A stretch of 64,000 nt of DNA from Nothophaeocryptopus gaeumannii. Its lineage: Eukaryota > Ascomycota > Dothideomycetes > Mycosphaerellales > Mycosphaerellaceae. The notes beneath the pieces are model-generated. The model was given only the letters and a program-made list of their open reading frames with translations. It searched no databases and was not told where the DNA came from. The stretch spans positions 1,488,001-1,552,000 of the forward strand of contig JASISA010000010.1 of the NCBI GenBank assembly GCA_031771865.1, in the 5' to 3' direction. Positions 10,287 to 24,000 of this stretch are shown one piece after another (position 1 is the stretch's first letter; the number at the start of each line of letters is the position of its first letter). The position numbers and the translations under genes are program-made.

Positions 10287-13200
10287 TGGAGGAACGAAGC
10301 ATGAAGGAATGAAGTGGAAGAATGAATGAAAGAGACGCGAATCGGCACAGCCAGACATGACGATGCTCCATGATGAGCACGCACAAGCCGACAGCCTACC
10401 ACCAGCTGCGGCCTCCAAACAGGAGACTGGCCATGGTCACACAGAGCCGAGCATCGAGAACAACGATCGATGTTGTCCTGGAGCGGACTCCAAAGGCATG
10501 AGATAAGGGATGGGATACACTTGCATACGAGCGGCATTGGCAGGCGTTTTGGGAAGGTCATTTCACATTGTATACCGGATCTCGGGTCGGGCGGTAAGGA
10601 AGCTGGGTCAGGATACCAAGCTAATCCACCCATTTGTAAAGCTTCGCTTGATAATGGCGTGTCAGCGAGACGAGACTTGAACGACACCATGTAGATACAA
10701 TGATTGAAATGGAAGAGAATGCTGGCCTAAGTCTGGCTGGTGTTCTGATGGAGAAGCCCTTTGACAACCTTTCTTTTCTTACTCGCTGTACTTCCTCTAT
10801 ATTCTCTTTCCTAATTCGCCTCGGAGCAGATCGCACACGCCCCCTCCAGAGCTGGCATCACTCCTGCCTGCCCTGCAAGATACAGGCCTCCCAACCCTAA
10901 TGCAAGTGGTCGGCGTTGGCCTGCAGAACGCAGGTCTTCCAGTCCTGATGCAACTCATCGGCATTCAGTTGCGGGACGCATTTTGTCGACCCATCGCGCA
11001 ACAGCATAATGATTGATTTGTTTCGTGGGAGAAGTGTCTGTTTTTCTGAATTTCGTCTGTCGATGTGTTCGTCTTTACGATTTTGGGGGTTGATCGTGGA
11101 GGAGTGTGCTTCTTATATATGCGTGCGATCCCTTGAGTGACGCAGGCGTCATAGGTAGGCTTGATATGATGCTCATGCCAAGAGAGCTACGGGGGGATCC
11201 AATGTCTTTGTTGAGGATGAGTGGGATGTCGACACCACGTGGCGATGAAAGCCAGTCCTTCGAGCAAGGTCAAGAACGAGTAGGTGGTCAATTCAATGGC
11301 GAAGAGTCATTCTCGTGTTTTGATCCTCTCCTGATCAGAAGATCGCAAACCACCTACACGAGATGTGCTCGTGGACATCAGCAACACAGAATTTGAGAAA
11401 ATCGCTAATTCGCTTCGGATCAGATCGCGGACGCCGCATCTATTGTACCACCCGCAAACCTCAGAACCATTTTTCTGAGACCACTTGAATTTGATACCGA
11501 TTGCTCCGAAGTCAAATAGAGATGTTTCGTTGTTGTCTCTTTACCCCAAGTAACCCTAAGCTTGTGATACTGCACGGTCTAGGGCTTTGCAGATTCGCCT
11601 TAAGGTAGACATTTTCTCGAAAGATGTGACCTATGCGACCTGAGGGACATCATGAAGAACACAAGAGCTACGGTGAGCTTCTGCTCTACAAGCTTACACT
11701 CACGTTAAAAAGCTGCGAAATTTGCCATCTCCAGGAGAGCATCAAGCCGCTCGCATCGTATCAGCACATCCGACGCGACCTCCACGAAGGTCCTGCACTA
11801 CCTGTGAGAGGCGCGAACAGGCGAAGACTGGCTCAAATCGATCGCATCCATCGATTCATGCATGTCATTCGTGCGAGAAAGTTCTTCCAAAACGCCGCAG
11901 GGACCGCTGCTCCAATGCACAGCAAGCTTTTGAAGAGTAAAGAGAAGCACAACTGAACAGAGACTGGCGACTTCGACTTGAAGTACATTACACATCGACG
12001 TCCTTCGCTGGGTGACCGCATTGGCTTGCTCCCAAGACGCGGAAGTCATGCAAATTGAGTGTCTCCACGGCAATGGCTTCACTGGGGATAGCTGCTTGAT
12101 ACGTCCGGGAAGGACTGCTTGACTACACGGTCGATCTCTGTAAATTCGGAGTCCTGTTATCATCGGACTTCGATCACTGGTGGGCTTGCCAGAAGAGCGC
12201 CCGAACAAGACGGAGACTCACATGAAGACGCTCCTGGTTCCAGGCTCAGCATCTTCTCCTGGATGTGAGGCGTTGAGGTGCTCAGGGATGACTTTTCGAA
12301 GACACGGTGGTATCATCTGAGAGCGAGAGTGCTCAGGCACGCTGATTTGGTGAAGACGACGGAGGTGCCTTTTCCTGCTGTTTTGAGGAAGGGCATGTGG
12401 TCCAAACCTCAGCCCTTCTCCAAATACCAGCGCATTGCTATCATCTGGAAGACCTCCTGCAGCGGACTACCTCACTGCACCTGTCATCGAAAGCCGCAGC
12501 CAGGGAAGCTCATGTAACAGTGCTCTGAGATGGCTCTCTTTGCCTTACATAGCTAGCTGCTCACAAAGCTTCCCCTGCGCAGTCAGTCCTGATAATCTCC
12601 TTGCCAAGCACCCGCCAATAACCCCTCGCCAACATCAGTCACTCTCATGGTCTTTGTCTTTGAGAACAGCGCCTTGCACCCTCATCTCCTAAGCCTGATC
12701 AGTCTCTTGGACGCCACGACGTCCGCTTCCATAGCTCGGCTCATTGACAGCCCGGAAGACAGTTGCTTGCCTGCTTGAAGCATCGTTTTCTCTTCTGACC
12801 TTCTGGTTTTGCTTCGCTCCTGCAGCCCTCCCTCCTCATCTCTCGAGCCAGTCGCCGTAGAGAGCCCTTACGCCTCGTCTTGTTGCTCACAGCAGTTGCT
12901 GAGATGCTGTGCTATTCCAGCGCAGTCGGTGGTCAGCGCGATACCTGATTTCTGAAGTCAGCCAGGTTTGAGGAGGATCCTCCCGCTTCACATCTTTCTA
13001 CATACTCTTCTTCGCAAGCGCAGAATTTACCTGCAGCAACCGGCTGCCTCTTCACTTCTCAGTCAAACACCTTGGCATTCAGCACCATCAACTTGTTCTG
13101 CTGATCAATATCGGGATCAGCATCAGCTCACCTCCATCAGCAAGCAGAAAGCTCAGGGGAAAAGGGAGAAAGGTATGGTGTGCCCTCTCGGGCAACTGTC

Positions 13201-13525
13201 CATTTTCTTCTGTCGCATACTAGTACATTCTCAAGCAAACGCTCTCCATCTCATCATGATCATGCTTATCGTATCACCATGCTCGTTGCCTCAAAGCTCA
13301 ATCAATCAACCGCAATGCTATTTCACCTTTATATCCTCGCTCTCATCTCTCGTCTCAAACCATCGAAGCCTCAGCATTGGTGCAATGTCCTCCAGCCGTG
13401 TTCTCCGTTAGTCGTCGTCATCGTGGGTAAAGCAGGGAAGGTGTCGTGTGGTCGTGTGGTGGCGCTAAGGCCCGTGGGTGGGTGTGTTGGCGCGATGGCA
13501 GGTGTGGGTGAGTAGTATGAGGCAC
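10287..13525. other. Gene-poor stretch downstream of FIG1
   Basis: This 3.2 kb holds no gene that I can support apart from the short repeat-bearing frame at 10765-11016. A 31-bp sequence at 10811-10841 recurs at 11405-11435 with 27 of 31 bases the same. The part from about 12600 to 13400 is pyrimidine-rich on the plus strand and would lie beyond the 3' end of the Argonaute gene. Confidence 0.45.
10765..11016 (+). other. Open frame with a duplicated 16-aa unit
   Basis: A frame open from 10765 to the stop at 11014-11016 contains two consecutive 48-bp units (10885-10932 and 10933-10980). They encode GLPTLMQVVGVGLQNA and GLPVLMQLIGIQLRDA. The frame has no ATG before the repeat, so if real it is a 3' exon of a gene whose first exon (perhaps from ATG 10700) I could not join convincingly. 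The repeated unit is amphipathic. The family is unknown. Confidence 0.3.
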
Positions 13526-16500
13526 TTAGATGTACCACATGCTGGTGTGGATACCAGCCTGGTTTGGCATTGGCATGAGCTTGTCGAACTCAAGAGGAGT
13601 CTGGCCAGTCGAGCGAGTCCCGGAACCGCCGGTCTGAGAGCCGGAGCCAGAGCCAGAAGTCTGCTGCTGGCGCTGCTGGGTGGTTGGCGAATCGGAAGAG
13701 CCAGCCCACTTGGGGTCGTGAGGAGCAGCACGTAGAGCAGCAATGTGGGCGTAGTAGATGGCCGGGTGCTGCGAGATTGGGGTGGACGCCTTGATGTACT
13801 GGTAAACCTGCTCATAGAGGATGGTGTGGAGCTGATCGTTTGGCATGTTGGACTCGTTGGCCAGCACGTAGTAGTGGCAAGGACGAGCGGTACCCTTGAT
13901 GGCGGCGTGGGAGCACAGGTAGAAGTCATTCTCGAAGGGGTTAGTGCAGCCAGTCTCGACGAGAGTCCCAGGGTGGGGGTTGTTGTTCTTGTCACCCTTC
14001 TCAGGGAAGAAGCGGACGTGGTGGCGCTTCGAGCCAACGACAACGACGAACTTGGTGGCACCGGTGGGATCAGCCTGCTTGAGGAGGTGCTTCATGTCGG
14101 CGACCTCCTGCTGAAGGACGTGCTGGTACTGGCCCTCGGAGACACCGTCACGCAGGTAGATGATCTGGGCGGGCATCTTGCCACCACCAAGAGTCTGCAC
14201 CCAGTGCTGGAGAAGCGGCTTCAAGTCGTTGTTGATAATGTCGGTGTTGATAATCTCAACGCGGTGGCCGTTGGTCTGCACAAGGGCGGCGTAGCGGGTA
14301 GCGAGCTTGTCCATGCTCACAGTCATCGCAGCCATAGACGGAGCCTGGACACCTGGAGCGGCGTGAGAAACGTCGGCACCTGTTCTCCAAGTCAGCAGAT
14401 TGTTATAGAAGCGCGGGAGTTTGCTTGATCTTACCGATGACCATGGTAGGACGGTCGAAAGCACCTTTGGTGCCCGTCTTGGGGCCCACGGCCTGGCACG
14501 TAATGCCACCGAGCTTGGCGTTGAACTTCATCAAGACCTGCGAATTATCAGCAAATGTCAGAGGCAGCATTTTGGGGCTGACCTAAGTTGGATATATATT
14601 GAGGTTGGCACTTCGGGACCTGAGCGTACTGGACGCACTGGGACACAACACCTGGCACGAGAGTTAGCTCGAGGTTATCTCAAAGTTATCTCCCGCCGGG
14701 TCTTGGGCATCTTACCATAGCGGCACTCGCACGAGCGCTTAATGCGGCCGTAGACGGTAGAGTCCTTGTCAGGCAGCATGAAGAACAGAATCTGCGGGCG
14801 CGACTGAGACTGGTTGCCGGCAGCGTTCCAAGCCTCGGTCACCCAAGCGGCAACATCGTCACCACGGGCCAGGACCATGGCCGGGTTCTTGTTCTCGATG
14901 CGGCCACCGTGACCTTGGTAGCTGGTGACGAAAGCCTTGATAAAGGTCTCGACCGGGACCTTGTCAGGCTTGCCGCCGCGACGGCCAGAGATCACGCACA
15001 CAGCCCAAGACTTGAGAGGCTGAACGTTGGGCTGAAGAAACTTCTTGCCTTTCAGGTCCCAACGACCGGAGAGACCAGGCTTAGCCTCGCCCTGGCCAAA
15101 CTTGACGATAGGTGCTGGTAGGGTACGGCCATCAACCATGGTCTTGTTTGGGTTCACCTTGATGCCGTACTTGTTGAGGACAGGGTCGTTGTTCCAATCC
15201 AGCACGCGCAGGCCGTGCTGGATCGCGTTCCAACGCTCAGGAGGAGCGGTGACAGCGAACTTGATCATGCTGGACGTCTGCTTCTCATCCATCTTGTACG
15301 GGTAACGCTGGTTCTGCTTGATGATGAGAACCTCCATCGGCAGAACGGTGTTCTTGCCCTTCGTCATCTTGCAAAGGGGAAGCTCAGGGTACTGGAGGAC
15401 AACGGAGTACTTATTGCGGAAGTACGAGGCGAGATCCATGGTGACCTCGTTGCCCTGAGGATCCTGGACCTGGACCTTGTGATCCTTTGCAGACTTGTAG
15501 ATGAAGCGCTCGACGACGTAGGGGTCCGCAGCGTCCTTGCCACGGTGGGTGGCAATGACGTGAATCTTCCGCATGCGCTTGAGAGCCTGACCGGCACGCT
15601 GAGACTCGCCGCGCTTCAGGAGAGTGACCAGGTCAGACATATCGCGAGCACCGCAGACCTTCAAAGCGATCTGGGTGAAGCGGTCAGCGGACCAGAAGGT
15701 GCCGTTGGCAACGTCAAGGTTGATGGAAAGACGGCCAGGGTGGACCAATCGAAGTGACTGGTAGACTCCCTTGAAAGCCTCGATACCACCACCGAGGTCG
15801 AAGCGCTTCTCGCCCTTGGCGAAGAAGCTACGCTTGATTGAGGTGTACTTCTGCGATGGGGTTTGGCGGAACAAGTGGTCGGCAAAGTTGATAGCCTCAA
15901 GACAGGAGTTGTCAAAGGTTGCCTTGCCGTTGGACTGCAGGTAGTGAAGCAAGTTCTGGAAGCCGACCTTGTTGGTCTGACGAATCGCCACACGGAAGGT
16001 GTTCTTTTCGGGGTTCTTAGACTGGCGCCCCTGCTCCTTGTCCAGGTCGACGATGAGCTTGACCTCGCGAGTGAGTGGCTTGCCAGACCAAGCCAGCTTG
16101 TTGCCGTCAAAGATACAGAAGCCGCCGAGCTCATTCTGCACAGCCTTGGACTCCCATACCTTCATAATGGCCCCGCGCTTCTCAATGCCGTTGCCAATCA
16201 TGACGTCGTACTGGTATACAGCGATGTTCGGGAAGCTCTCGACGTGGAAGTTGTTGATGCCGACCTTCTGAGCAGTACCAAGCTTCGACATGGCAGGGCG
16301 CTGTGGCATGCTGGTTGGAACGTCGGTGGCCCGCATGGTAGACCAGCCAGCCATGCCCAAGTCGAAGTTGAGCTTCTTATCATCAGAAATGGCCAGGCGA
16401 GAGTTGTTGGGGTTGCGCTCATTTGGGGCGCCGGGGTCGGCGTTGCCGTCATAACCCATGTTGGTACGACGAGAGGCAGTGCTCATACCACCGGCGGAGA

Positions 16501-16642
16501 CCACAGAGCGGACAGAGTTGGAGGCGTGGCCAGAAGATGAGGCAGACCGGCTCTCACCGCTAGAGGAGCCAGCGCCGGAGCGCGAGGCAGCGGCGGGGCG
16601 GGTTGCCTCCTTGTTGACACGGATCTTGGCTGCGCCGGCCAT
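13526..16642 (-). CDS. Argonaute (QDE-2-like) RNA-silencing protein
   Basis: The exons are 16642-14716, a short exon starting at 14651, 14537-14435 and 14379-13526, about 971 aa in total. A Gly/Ser-rich N terminus is followed by the N domain, a PAZ domain (about residues 320-440, ending YSVVLQYPELPLCKMTKG), the L2 linker (SGRWDLKGKKFLQP), MID and PIWI. PIWI shows GADVSH, IIYLRDGVSEGQ and YYAHIAALRA, which hold the Asp, Asp and His of the slicer tetrad, so catalytic activity is likely. Argonautes bind small RNAs and cleave or silence matching transcripts; QDE-2 drives quelling in Neurospora. The second intron is unclear. A GT donor that keeps the frame (14619) removes a conserved segment, while the donor behind that segment (14582) shifts the frame. 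A region of about 850 bp upstream is rich in CT/GA tracts and probably holds a long leader. Confidence 0.9.
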
Positions 16643-19600
16643 TGTGTTGGTTAAATCTGAGAGTTTTCGTGTGGAGGTGATGGGTAGTTTTGATGCTGTG
16701 GCAGAAGTCAGTATGTGTTTACGAGTCGATATGACAGAGAGAAGAAGATGACAGTGATGGTACGAGCAATGAGTGAGTCACGTACGGAATGTGAGCTGTG
16801 TTGGAGTGGATGAAGGTTGTTGTTTGGGGATCGAGTTGAAGAAGAAGATGAGAAGCTTTCGTGCGGCGGCGGAGCACTGACCAACGGCCGCGCAGGTGAA
16901 GGGATGATGCAATGCCCGCGCGTTTGTAGGTGCTCGAGGATGGGGATATGGATGTGACGTGGAAGTGGCAAAAGGCAGGTTAAAGGAAGCGATATCTCGC
17001 TCAGCACATACCTTGAGATCAGCTTGAAGTGTTGCTGAGGGTGTTGCTGTGCTTGCTGGTTGACTGAGTGTTTGTGTGTCAGAGTGTGTTGGAGTGTCAG
17101 AGGTGGTTGAGGTTGGTTGTACTGGTGGATGGGGTTGCTGGTGGTGGATGGAGGTGGATGTAGGGCAATAGCTTTGCAATGGACAGCGTGGTCGTTTTTG
17201 TACCTTCGGTGGTGGCCTGTGCGCGACCGGTGAGGCCAATATCACGGGCGTCGACAGGAGCAGGTGAACTGATGTGCGTCGCTGGTGAAGAATTGGGATG
17301 TGATCCGTTGTTCTTTTGAGAGCATGTGTTTTGAGGAAGGAAGCCCGTCTTCGCATCTGATCCGAAATCGGGCTTCGGGATTGGCAACATCTTCTCAGAC
17401 AGGAAGGCACGGCTATTGGTTGCTGGAAGGACGTGCTGGAGTCGTAGAGGAGCAGTAGGGCCACTGAAATGGGCATTGGGATGCATACAGAACCCCATCA
17501 GGGCAGCAGAGGCATCACGGAAGGCATCAACATAGATGGTAGGTACTCGCTCAATCTGAGCGTCCTTTCGTCCAAGTCTATTTGCTCTCCAGATCTTTCA
17601 AACAGCCTCAACAGGACGAAGCTTTTGCTGACGCAACGGAGCCTTCTCAGTCGCCATTGAGGCGACACACAGATATCCATGTGTCCATCCCAAACGCGGA
17701 GCTCGAATCTTGCTCATGCTCACGTTGCTCATCGCAGCCAGAGACCCACGACCGTCCAGCACAATCGAAGAATTCAACCAAAACTCAGCGCCCAGAGTCC
17801 TTGGCGACACTCAAATGCACGACCAGCCAGCCAGCGATGCAGATCAGCCCCCTCATGGAACAGAAAGCGGAATAAGAGGAGAAGAGAGATTTCGAAGGCG
17901 CTCCAGCGGCCGCATTCAATGATGTAAGATCTTGGACAACAGGACAGTACGCCGGTCAGCAGAGGCATCTGAGACGGCCGTCTGAAAGCCCAATCGCTCA
18001 GAGAGCGATGCTGGCACAGACACCAGGCTTTTCCAGCTGTCAAGCCTTTCTCTTTCTGTCACAGCAGGTTGAGACTCTGCCTTTGGAGTCAAGCAGGCAG
18101 GCCAAAGCTTTTGAAGCAGCCTCTCGAGGGCTAAGATACCTCTATTGCTGGCTACAAGCATAGCGCCCTCGCCCTTGCCGCTTCCAGAGCATTAACATCG
18201 GTCTGCGCCCGGAACGTAGGACATCGCAGGGGAGCCAAGGCATTCAATCGTTCGAGAAGATCGGTGGGCGCGAGAATGGTCCAGCTTGTTCTTCGGCGGG
18301 CGCTAAACGTCTCCCCCACGACGCCAATGCGTAGCCTCGTAGAACCTCTCTCCCATTCGCGAGAGAAATCGACTCGAAGCTCTCATCAGCGCGTCCAACG
18401 GGATCGCGATGGCAGGTGTATTCGGGGTAACATCAATGATCTCTGGGACCAAGCACTGGGAAGAATGAAGCCGAAGTGTCCTCAGATTGCTTTCCCTTTG
18501 AAAGAGGAAGTGCATGAAAGCATAAGATCGCTGTGGGATACCTCTCTTCCGTTGTCTGTTGTCGGATAGAACGGTATTCGCCGCCAGCTGGTGCATACGA
18601 CTGTCGTTTCATATCGGATTCACAGTGATTGCATCGTTCGCAGCCAGTACGACCAGTTCGGGAAAGACGTGCATCTCCGATCCGTCTCGCTCAAGAGCCC
18701 AGGATGAAACACCCGCATTCTGGATTCGCATTATATCACGCACGCCATTGGGAGAGGATGCTGGCGTTCGGCAGCATTGCAACTTTCTCGATCTTCCTGC
18801 ACCAAGATGCAGGGCCGATTCGCTCTTCGATTCCTTGGACCATCTCTCTGGAGCAAGGACCAGAAAGCGAATGAGAAGATGGAGGAAACCCGCGCATGTG
18901 TAATCTTTCTGCGAAAATGGAATCTGGAAAGCATATACAGATGTGGAAAGCGAAGGCCAATCTATGGTCAAACTGAAATATTGAACTCACGTCGAAAGTT
19001 GACTCGGGATCGTGGAGCTGCTGATGCCTTGCAAAGGGCTCCGATTCCCATGTTTTCGAGCAGTATGGCGCTTTCGGGTTGCAGGATATTGTGCATGTTG
19101 ACGCAGCTGGGCGAGAGCATCTCTGAAGAATTTTCCAAGCAGGCGTGCAGGTCATGGACCGCAGGCTTGTCTGAAGGGTTCACTGTAGCCATCTGGGCTG
19201 CCTGACGGCCAGGCTATTTTCAAAGACGGCCGGTGTCCTATGCCGCGTTCCATGCTCGCGAGTGCCAGTCCGAGGAACGATGTGTCTGTATGGCATTGAC
19301 GCTCCAAGTTTTGCCACATCTAAGAAGTAGCATGGCCAGGAGAGTGCTTCTCTGTCCTTTCGAGATGTAATTGGGTGTCTCCGGCATGGGAAGAACGGCG
19401 CATGCGCAGTCGCAATTCTCGCTGCAGTCACGAGGCTGCAGTGCCGCAACTCATCGCCTTACTCGTGTCGGCTGGCTGAATGAGTCTCGCAGTTTGAGGT
19501 GTTCGTCGATGAATGTTGCGTAGACACGCGTGAGAACGCGTTGCGGGTTTTGAAGCCATGTCGATCGCTCGGCGGGTCGCAATGGTCATGCGTCTCGCTC

Positions 19601-21005
19601 GCGCTGCCAGGCTGTGCGCGTTGGAAGTCTGGATTCCGCTCATTGGAGGCTCGTACGTCGCCTCCTACGGAACGCTATCATCGACATGTCGCTGTGGCTG
19701 TCGTGCTATGGTCGCGCAAGCAGCTTCGGTGCTGCAGACGCGAAGCGTGGTCGGGCGTGGAGCAGGCCGAGGTTGTCAAGGAGGGAGGGCTGCGTGCTGC
19801 CATTGCGTGCCCATTATCTTGGCAGCATTGCGAAAGGAGTCCAGCGCGTCATAATATCGTGGCGACTGCACTGTATGGTGTCCTTTGAGGTGAGGTCGAG
19901 CAGAAGACGTCTAGTTGATGGTGGTGGTTGATTTAGGCTTCTTACCAAGCTCAGGCGCTTGAGCCAGGGCACGCGAAATTGACTTCACGAGATCCAACGG
20001 TCGCCTCATCCACATGGCAATCACATCACTATATCTCACTCTCAGAAGACTACTATGCGCGAGAAAAGTATGCGCATACCTACACCGTCTCGTGGAGCTA
20101 GTCTGGTGACTTACGACCGCCTGCGAGTATTGCAGCCGAAGCAGACCGGAAGAGCAAGCAGCAACGGCGAAGAGAAGCAAGGGAGGAGCACGAGGATGAT
20201 CAGCATTGACTTGAGGTATTGAGAGGCTACCGGTTCAGCGGTATGGACGATGGGCTCTAAGCAGCGAGCAAATTTTTCAAAGCGAAAAAAAAGAGCAGAA
20301 CGAGCTGTCTGAACGCGGCCATCAAAGATGGAGCGGCCAAGAGCAAGCTTCGTAAGGTGCACTCACAAGCCCATCCTACCAGAAGTCGAAAGAAGGACGC
20401 TTTCGCGACAATTGGTTTACATGGAGATGCAACGGTGAGTCCTTGAACAAAGGAGTTCGTAGGTAGGCCAGAATGGCACACACTGTGGCCATGATAATAG
20501 CCAGCCTGGACGAAATCTCACAAGCGGCATTTACAAGTCAGTGAAGGTGATACTCCCGGTGTCAAAAGATCTTCAACTCTCGTGAGCAGTGAAAGATGAC
20601 GAAGGGAAGGATTCAATAGACTGGAAGTAAGACACTAAAGAGAAGCAGAAGGTTGGGTTTTCAAGCATGTCATTGTAAAGTACATATCAGCCCGGGCCTT
20701 CTTCGTCCGTAAGTGTAGGACAAGACAGGCCCAAGCTTTCTCGCGATATCTGGGAGGCCTCATCGACCTATAGCAAAGCAACCGCGCGCCATTCCTCCGG
20801 TCTTGATACAAAAGAGCATCCACGCCGCTTATGCATGCACGCAATCAGAAGAGACCAATCCCAGTCCTAATTCCTCTGCGACGTGACTTCTCAAAACTCC
20901 TCGCCCATCATCCATGCCAATCCCAAAACGGACTCTTCCACCTCAACATTTTAACCTCCCATAGCGTTCCATCGGCGGCTCCAGCATCGCAGTCCGAGGA
21001 TTACA
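16643..21005. other. Gene-poor stretch between Argonaute and RNA14
   Basis: The first 850 bp are purine/pyrimidine-biased and probably form the Argonaute promoter and 5' leader. From 17.5 to 21.0 kb I find no frame over about 145 codons and no domain. A minus-strand frame at 18968-19192 (ATG 19192) followed by GTGAGT has a plausible composition, but no partner exon could be joined to it. It may hold unrecognised small multi-exon genes or old, degraded repeats. Confidence 0.4.
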
Positions 21006-24000
21006 CTACCTCCCCCTAACCGTCAACCGCCCAGCTTGATAGAGCTCCCTCTTCCCCTCAATTCCCACAGTCTGCACGAGTGCCACAATCTTCGCCGCAT
21101 CGAACCTAATCGCGTTATACGACATAGCACTCGGCAAAATCCTCAACGTACTCTCAACCTGCGGCGGGAGCGGAGGCGGTCCAGTCGGTCCCGGAAGCAT
21201 ATTGTTGGTTGCAGGAGGCATTTGAGGAGCGTTGGCGGGAACGAAGGTCTTGGTAGCGAAGCCTGAGCCGCCTTTGCCTGGGTTGGTTTGAGCGACCATG
21301 CGGGCGCCGGCGGCGCCTTTGAGGGGTGATTCACCGCGCATGAATTTGCGTTGTGGGGTGTCGTTGTCGGAGTCGATTTCCAAGGGACGCTTGGGTGAGG
21401 CGACGTAAGGGCCGTTTGGTCCCAACAGAATCTCGGGTTGCTTGGGGCTGGTTGCCCCTTCTACGCTGACGATGGGTTGAGTTGCTGGTGGGACAGCTGC
21501 GAGCGGTCCCTCTGGCTTAAGCTGCGTCTGTGTAGGGCTGAGGGCAAGCATCTCTGCCATGGCATCCCAAGTCGGGAGAGAAAAACGGTTTTCGAAGCGC
21601 TCGACTTCTGTTTCATCGGGATAGAGCTCTGCCATCCGCTTTTCAATCTTGTGGATTTGAGCAAGATCGCCGTACTTGCTCTCGAAGTCGTGCATGAATT
21701 CGATGAGAGGTCGGCACTTCATCTTCTTTTGCTGCCCGATCTGATCGCCTTGAGCCATCATCTTGGGCAACGTAGACTCAAATACAACGCGAGCGTTGGT
21801 GATGTCTCCGATGCCGATCAGGTGCTTGATGTATTCCAAGATGAAAGGCCCGTCGGTAGGAAAGAGCTTCATGCCTCGCTCGAAGATCTTGACAGCGGAT
21901 GGGTCCTTGTAGCATTGCCACTCCATCAGAGCGGATGCGATATACACATCGCTGGAAAGAGGACCGCGGGGTCGCGCATCACTGAAGATGCCTCGAATAC
22001 CCTTGACGTACGCAAGTGATGACTCGCCCTTCTTCGCAGGCTTGCCTTGTCCCTGAACGCGACGGAAGGCGCGCATCTTCGCCACCCAAATGTAAGAGAT
22101 GGTCTTCTTGAGGGCTTCCACGTTCGCCGAAGACGACTGCTTGACGGCGTCGATTTGAGCCTTCATCTGCTGCTCACGGGTCATCGGTTTCTCGTTCGGG
22201 CTGTCGTCCTCATCATCGTCTTCTGTCTGCATAGGCTGATCTTCCGGAGGCAGAGAGGCAAAGTACTCCTGTATCTGAGCAATTTCTCTCTTGTCTTTCT
22301 CCTGCATCTTCGTTCGAAGAGCATAGAGCGCGGTGTGCACAGCTTCATACGGCTTGTCCAGCTTCTCTCCATTGCGGATGAGCACCTCATCGGTATTTCC
22401 TGCCTCGAGTGCGCTCTCCACACGGTCGGCCTTCATCATGGCCAGTAGCACAGACTCTGGATTAGATGCGATTCCTCTGTCAAGGAAATGCTCGCCTTCC
22501 GTATTCATTTTCTCAGTGCCCTGTGAAAAGCACCACGATGCAGCTTCAAACCACATCTTCGGGTAGAAGCAGAGGCTCATGGTAGCCTGCTTGTAGACGT
22601 AGAGCACTCTCTCTCGCCACGGCTCGTCCTCGGACCCCTTGTAAACAAGCGGATCGTCATCTCTCTCCCAATCAATCCAACCTTTCCACTTCTCTACTTG
22701 ATCCGCATACTCGTCCTCGCCTGCGCAGCCATATAGAGGGGGAAGACGGGGAAGGGACTTACGATCGAGGCCTTGAAGCTTCTGCTCCAACTGCAGTCTA
22801 GCTGTGCGAGCTTGCATGTAGTGCGGGCTCTGTTCCTGGACGTGCTTTCGCCCGGTCGCTTTGTGCAGACTCATCTCGAACGTCTCGTATTCCTTCCAAA
22901 GCTTGACGAATTCCGCATGCGGAAGCTTGATCGCGCGTTGATATGCCTTCCGCACCAAATCCACCTTTTGCTTGTCTTGCCACGAATCTCCTCCGACGTT
23001 GCCAGGCCCGTCTCTCATGAAATCAACGTAATCGCGCCAAAGGTCGCCCGCATCTGGGTCCATTCCCACGTGCTCCAGTGTAACGTCGAAAGCTTTGGTG
23101 ATCTCAGCGCGGTTGACACCGTTAGGATCGTTGATCAGCGGTAGTGCTCTCCGCACATGACCCAAGTATTGCGCCCAGAGCTCAACATTTGGGACCTGCA
23201 TCAGAGCGCTGCTGAGAATTTGGACGACATTGTTAGTCTCGTCGAGCTCATTTTCCATTCGGATGTACTTCATGTACATGGCAACCTATAATCAGTCAGC
23301 AGCAGTTTCCGAGTGCACCCCAAATCAGATCAAATGTCATGGTCCTGCCTTGCGCCAATGAAAGAAATAGATTGACAACATACCGCTGTGGGGAAGACTT
23401 GGAAGAAGCGTTTGTAGACATTTCTTGCGTTCTCGTACTGCTCTTTGTCGACATAGTGCTGAATGAGAGCCACCCACGCCTCGATGTCGCCTTTTGGATC
23501 ATCCTTGATACGGTCCTCGAGCTGCCCAACTTTGTCATGTGGTAACCGTGCTGGCTGGGTAGTGAGTGCGGGTGCAGCAGCTTGCACAGGTGGCTGTGGA
23601 GTTGGCGCAATGCTGTTCTGTTGTGGTTGTGGAATAGGCTGCACTGAAGCGGCCGGCGAAGCTGTCTTACCCTGATCTGGAGCGGGAGGCTGAAGGGATG
23701 GGTCTGGAGCAACAGAGGAAGTAGTAGATGCAGGGACTGGAACAGTGGTGGACCCATTGAGACTTGTGCTAGGAGCAGCAGTGTCTTGTGGCGCACTACG
23801 TAACGATACATCCTCCGCCTCCGCAACTGCCACCGCACCCAGGCCCGACTGCGCTCCAGCGGAGCCGTTGACCTGCGATGGGGGAGGCGGCGCGCTCGTG
23901 TCTTGCTCATCATCACTCTCTTCTACTATGAAGCCGGCGACTTTGTGCGTCTTGGGGGCAGACGGGGCTGGTTGTTCGGCGGGGAGTGTGTCGGAGGAGG

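Noticed and set aside
15863..16540. Long plus-strand frame (225 codons), and a similar one at 13745-14428
   Set aside because: Both are exact antisense shadows of Argonaute exons with Val/Leu/Gly-biased translations that follow the codon bias of the opposite strand.
16778..17476. Minus-strand frame of 232 codons upstream of Argonaute
   Set aside because: Low-complexity Pro/Ser/Thr/His translation of a CT-rich leader; no domain and no splice join to the Argonaute start.
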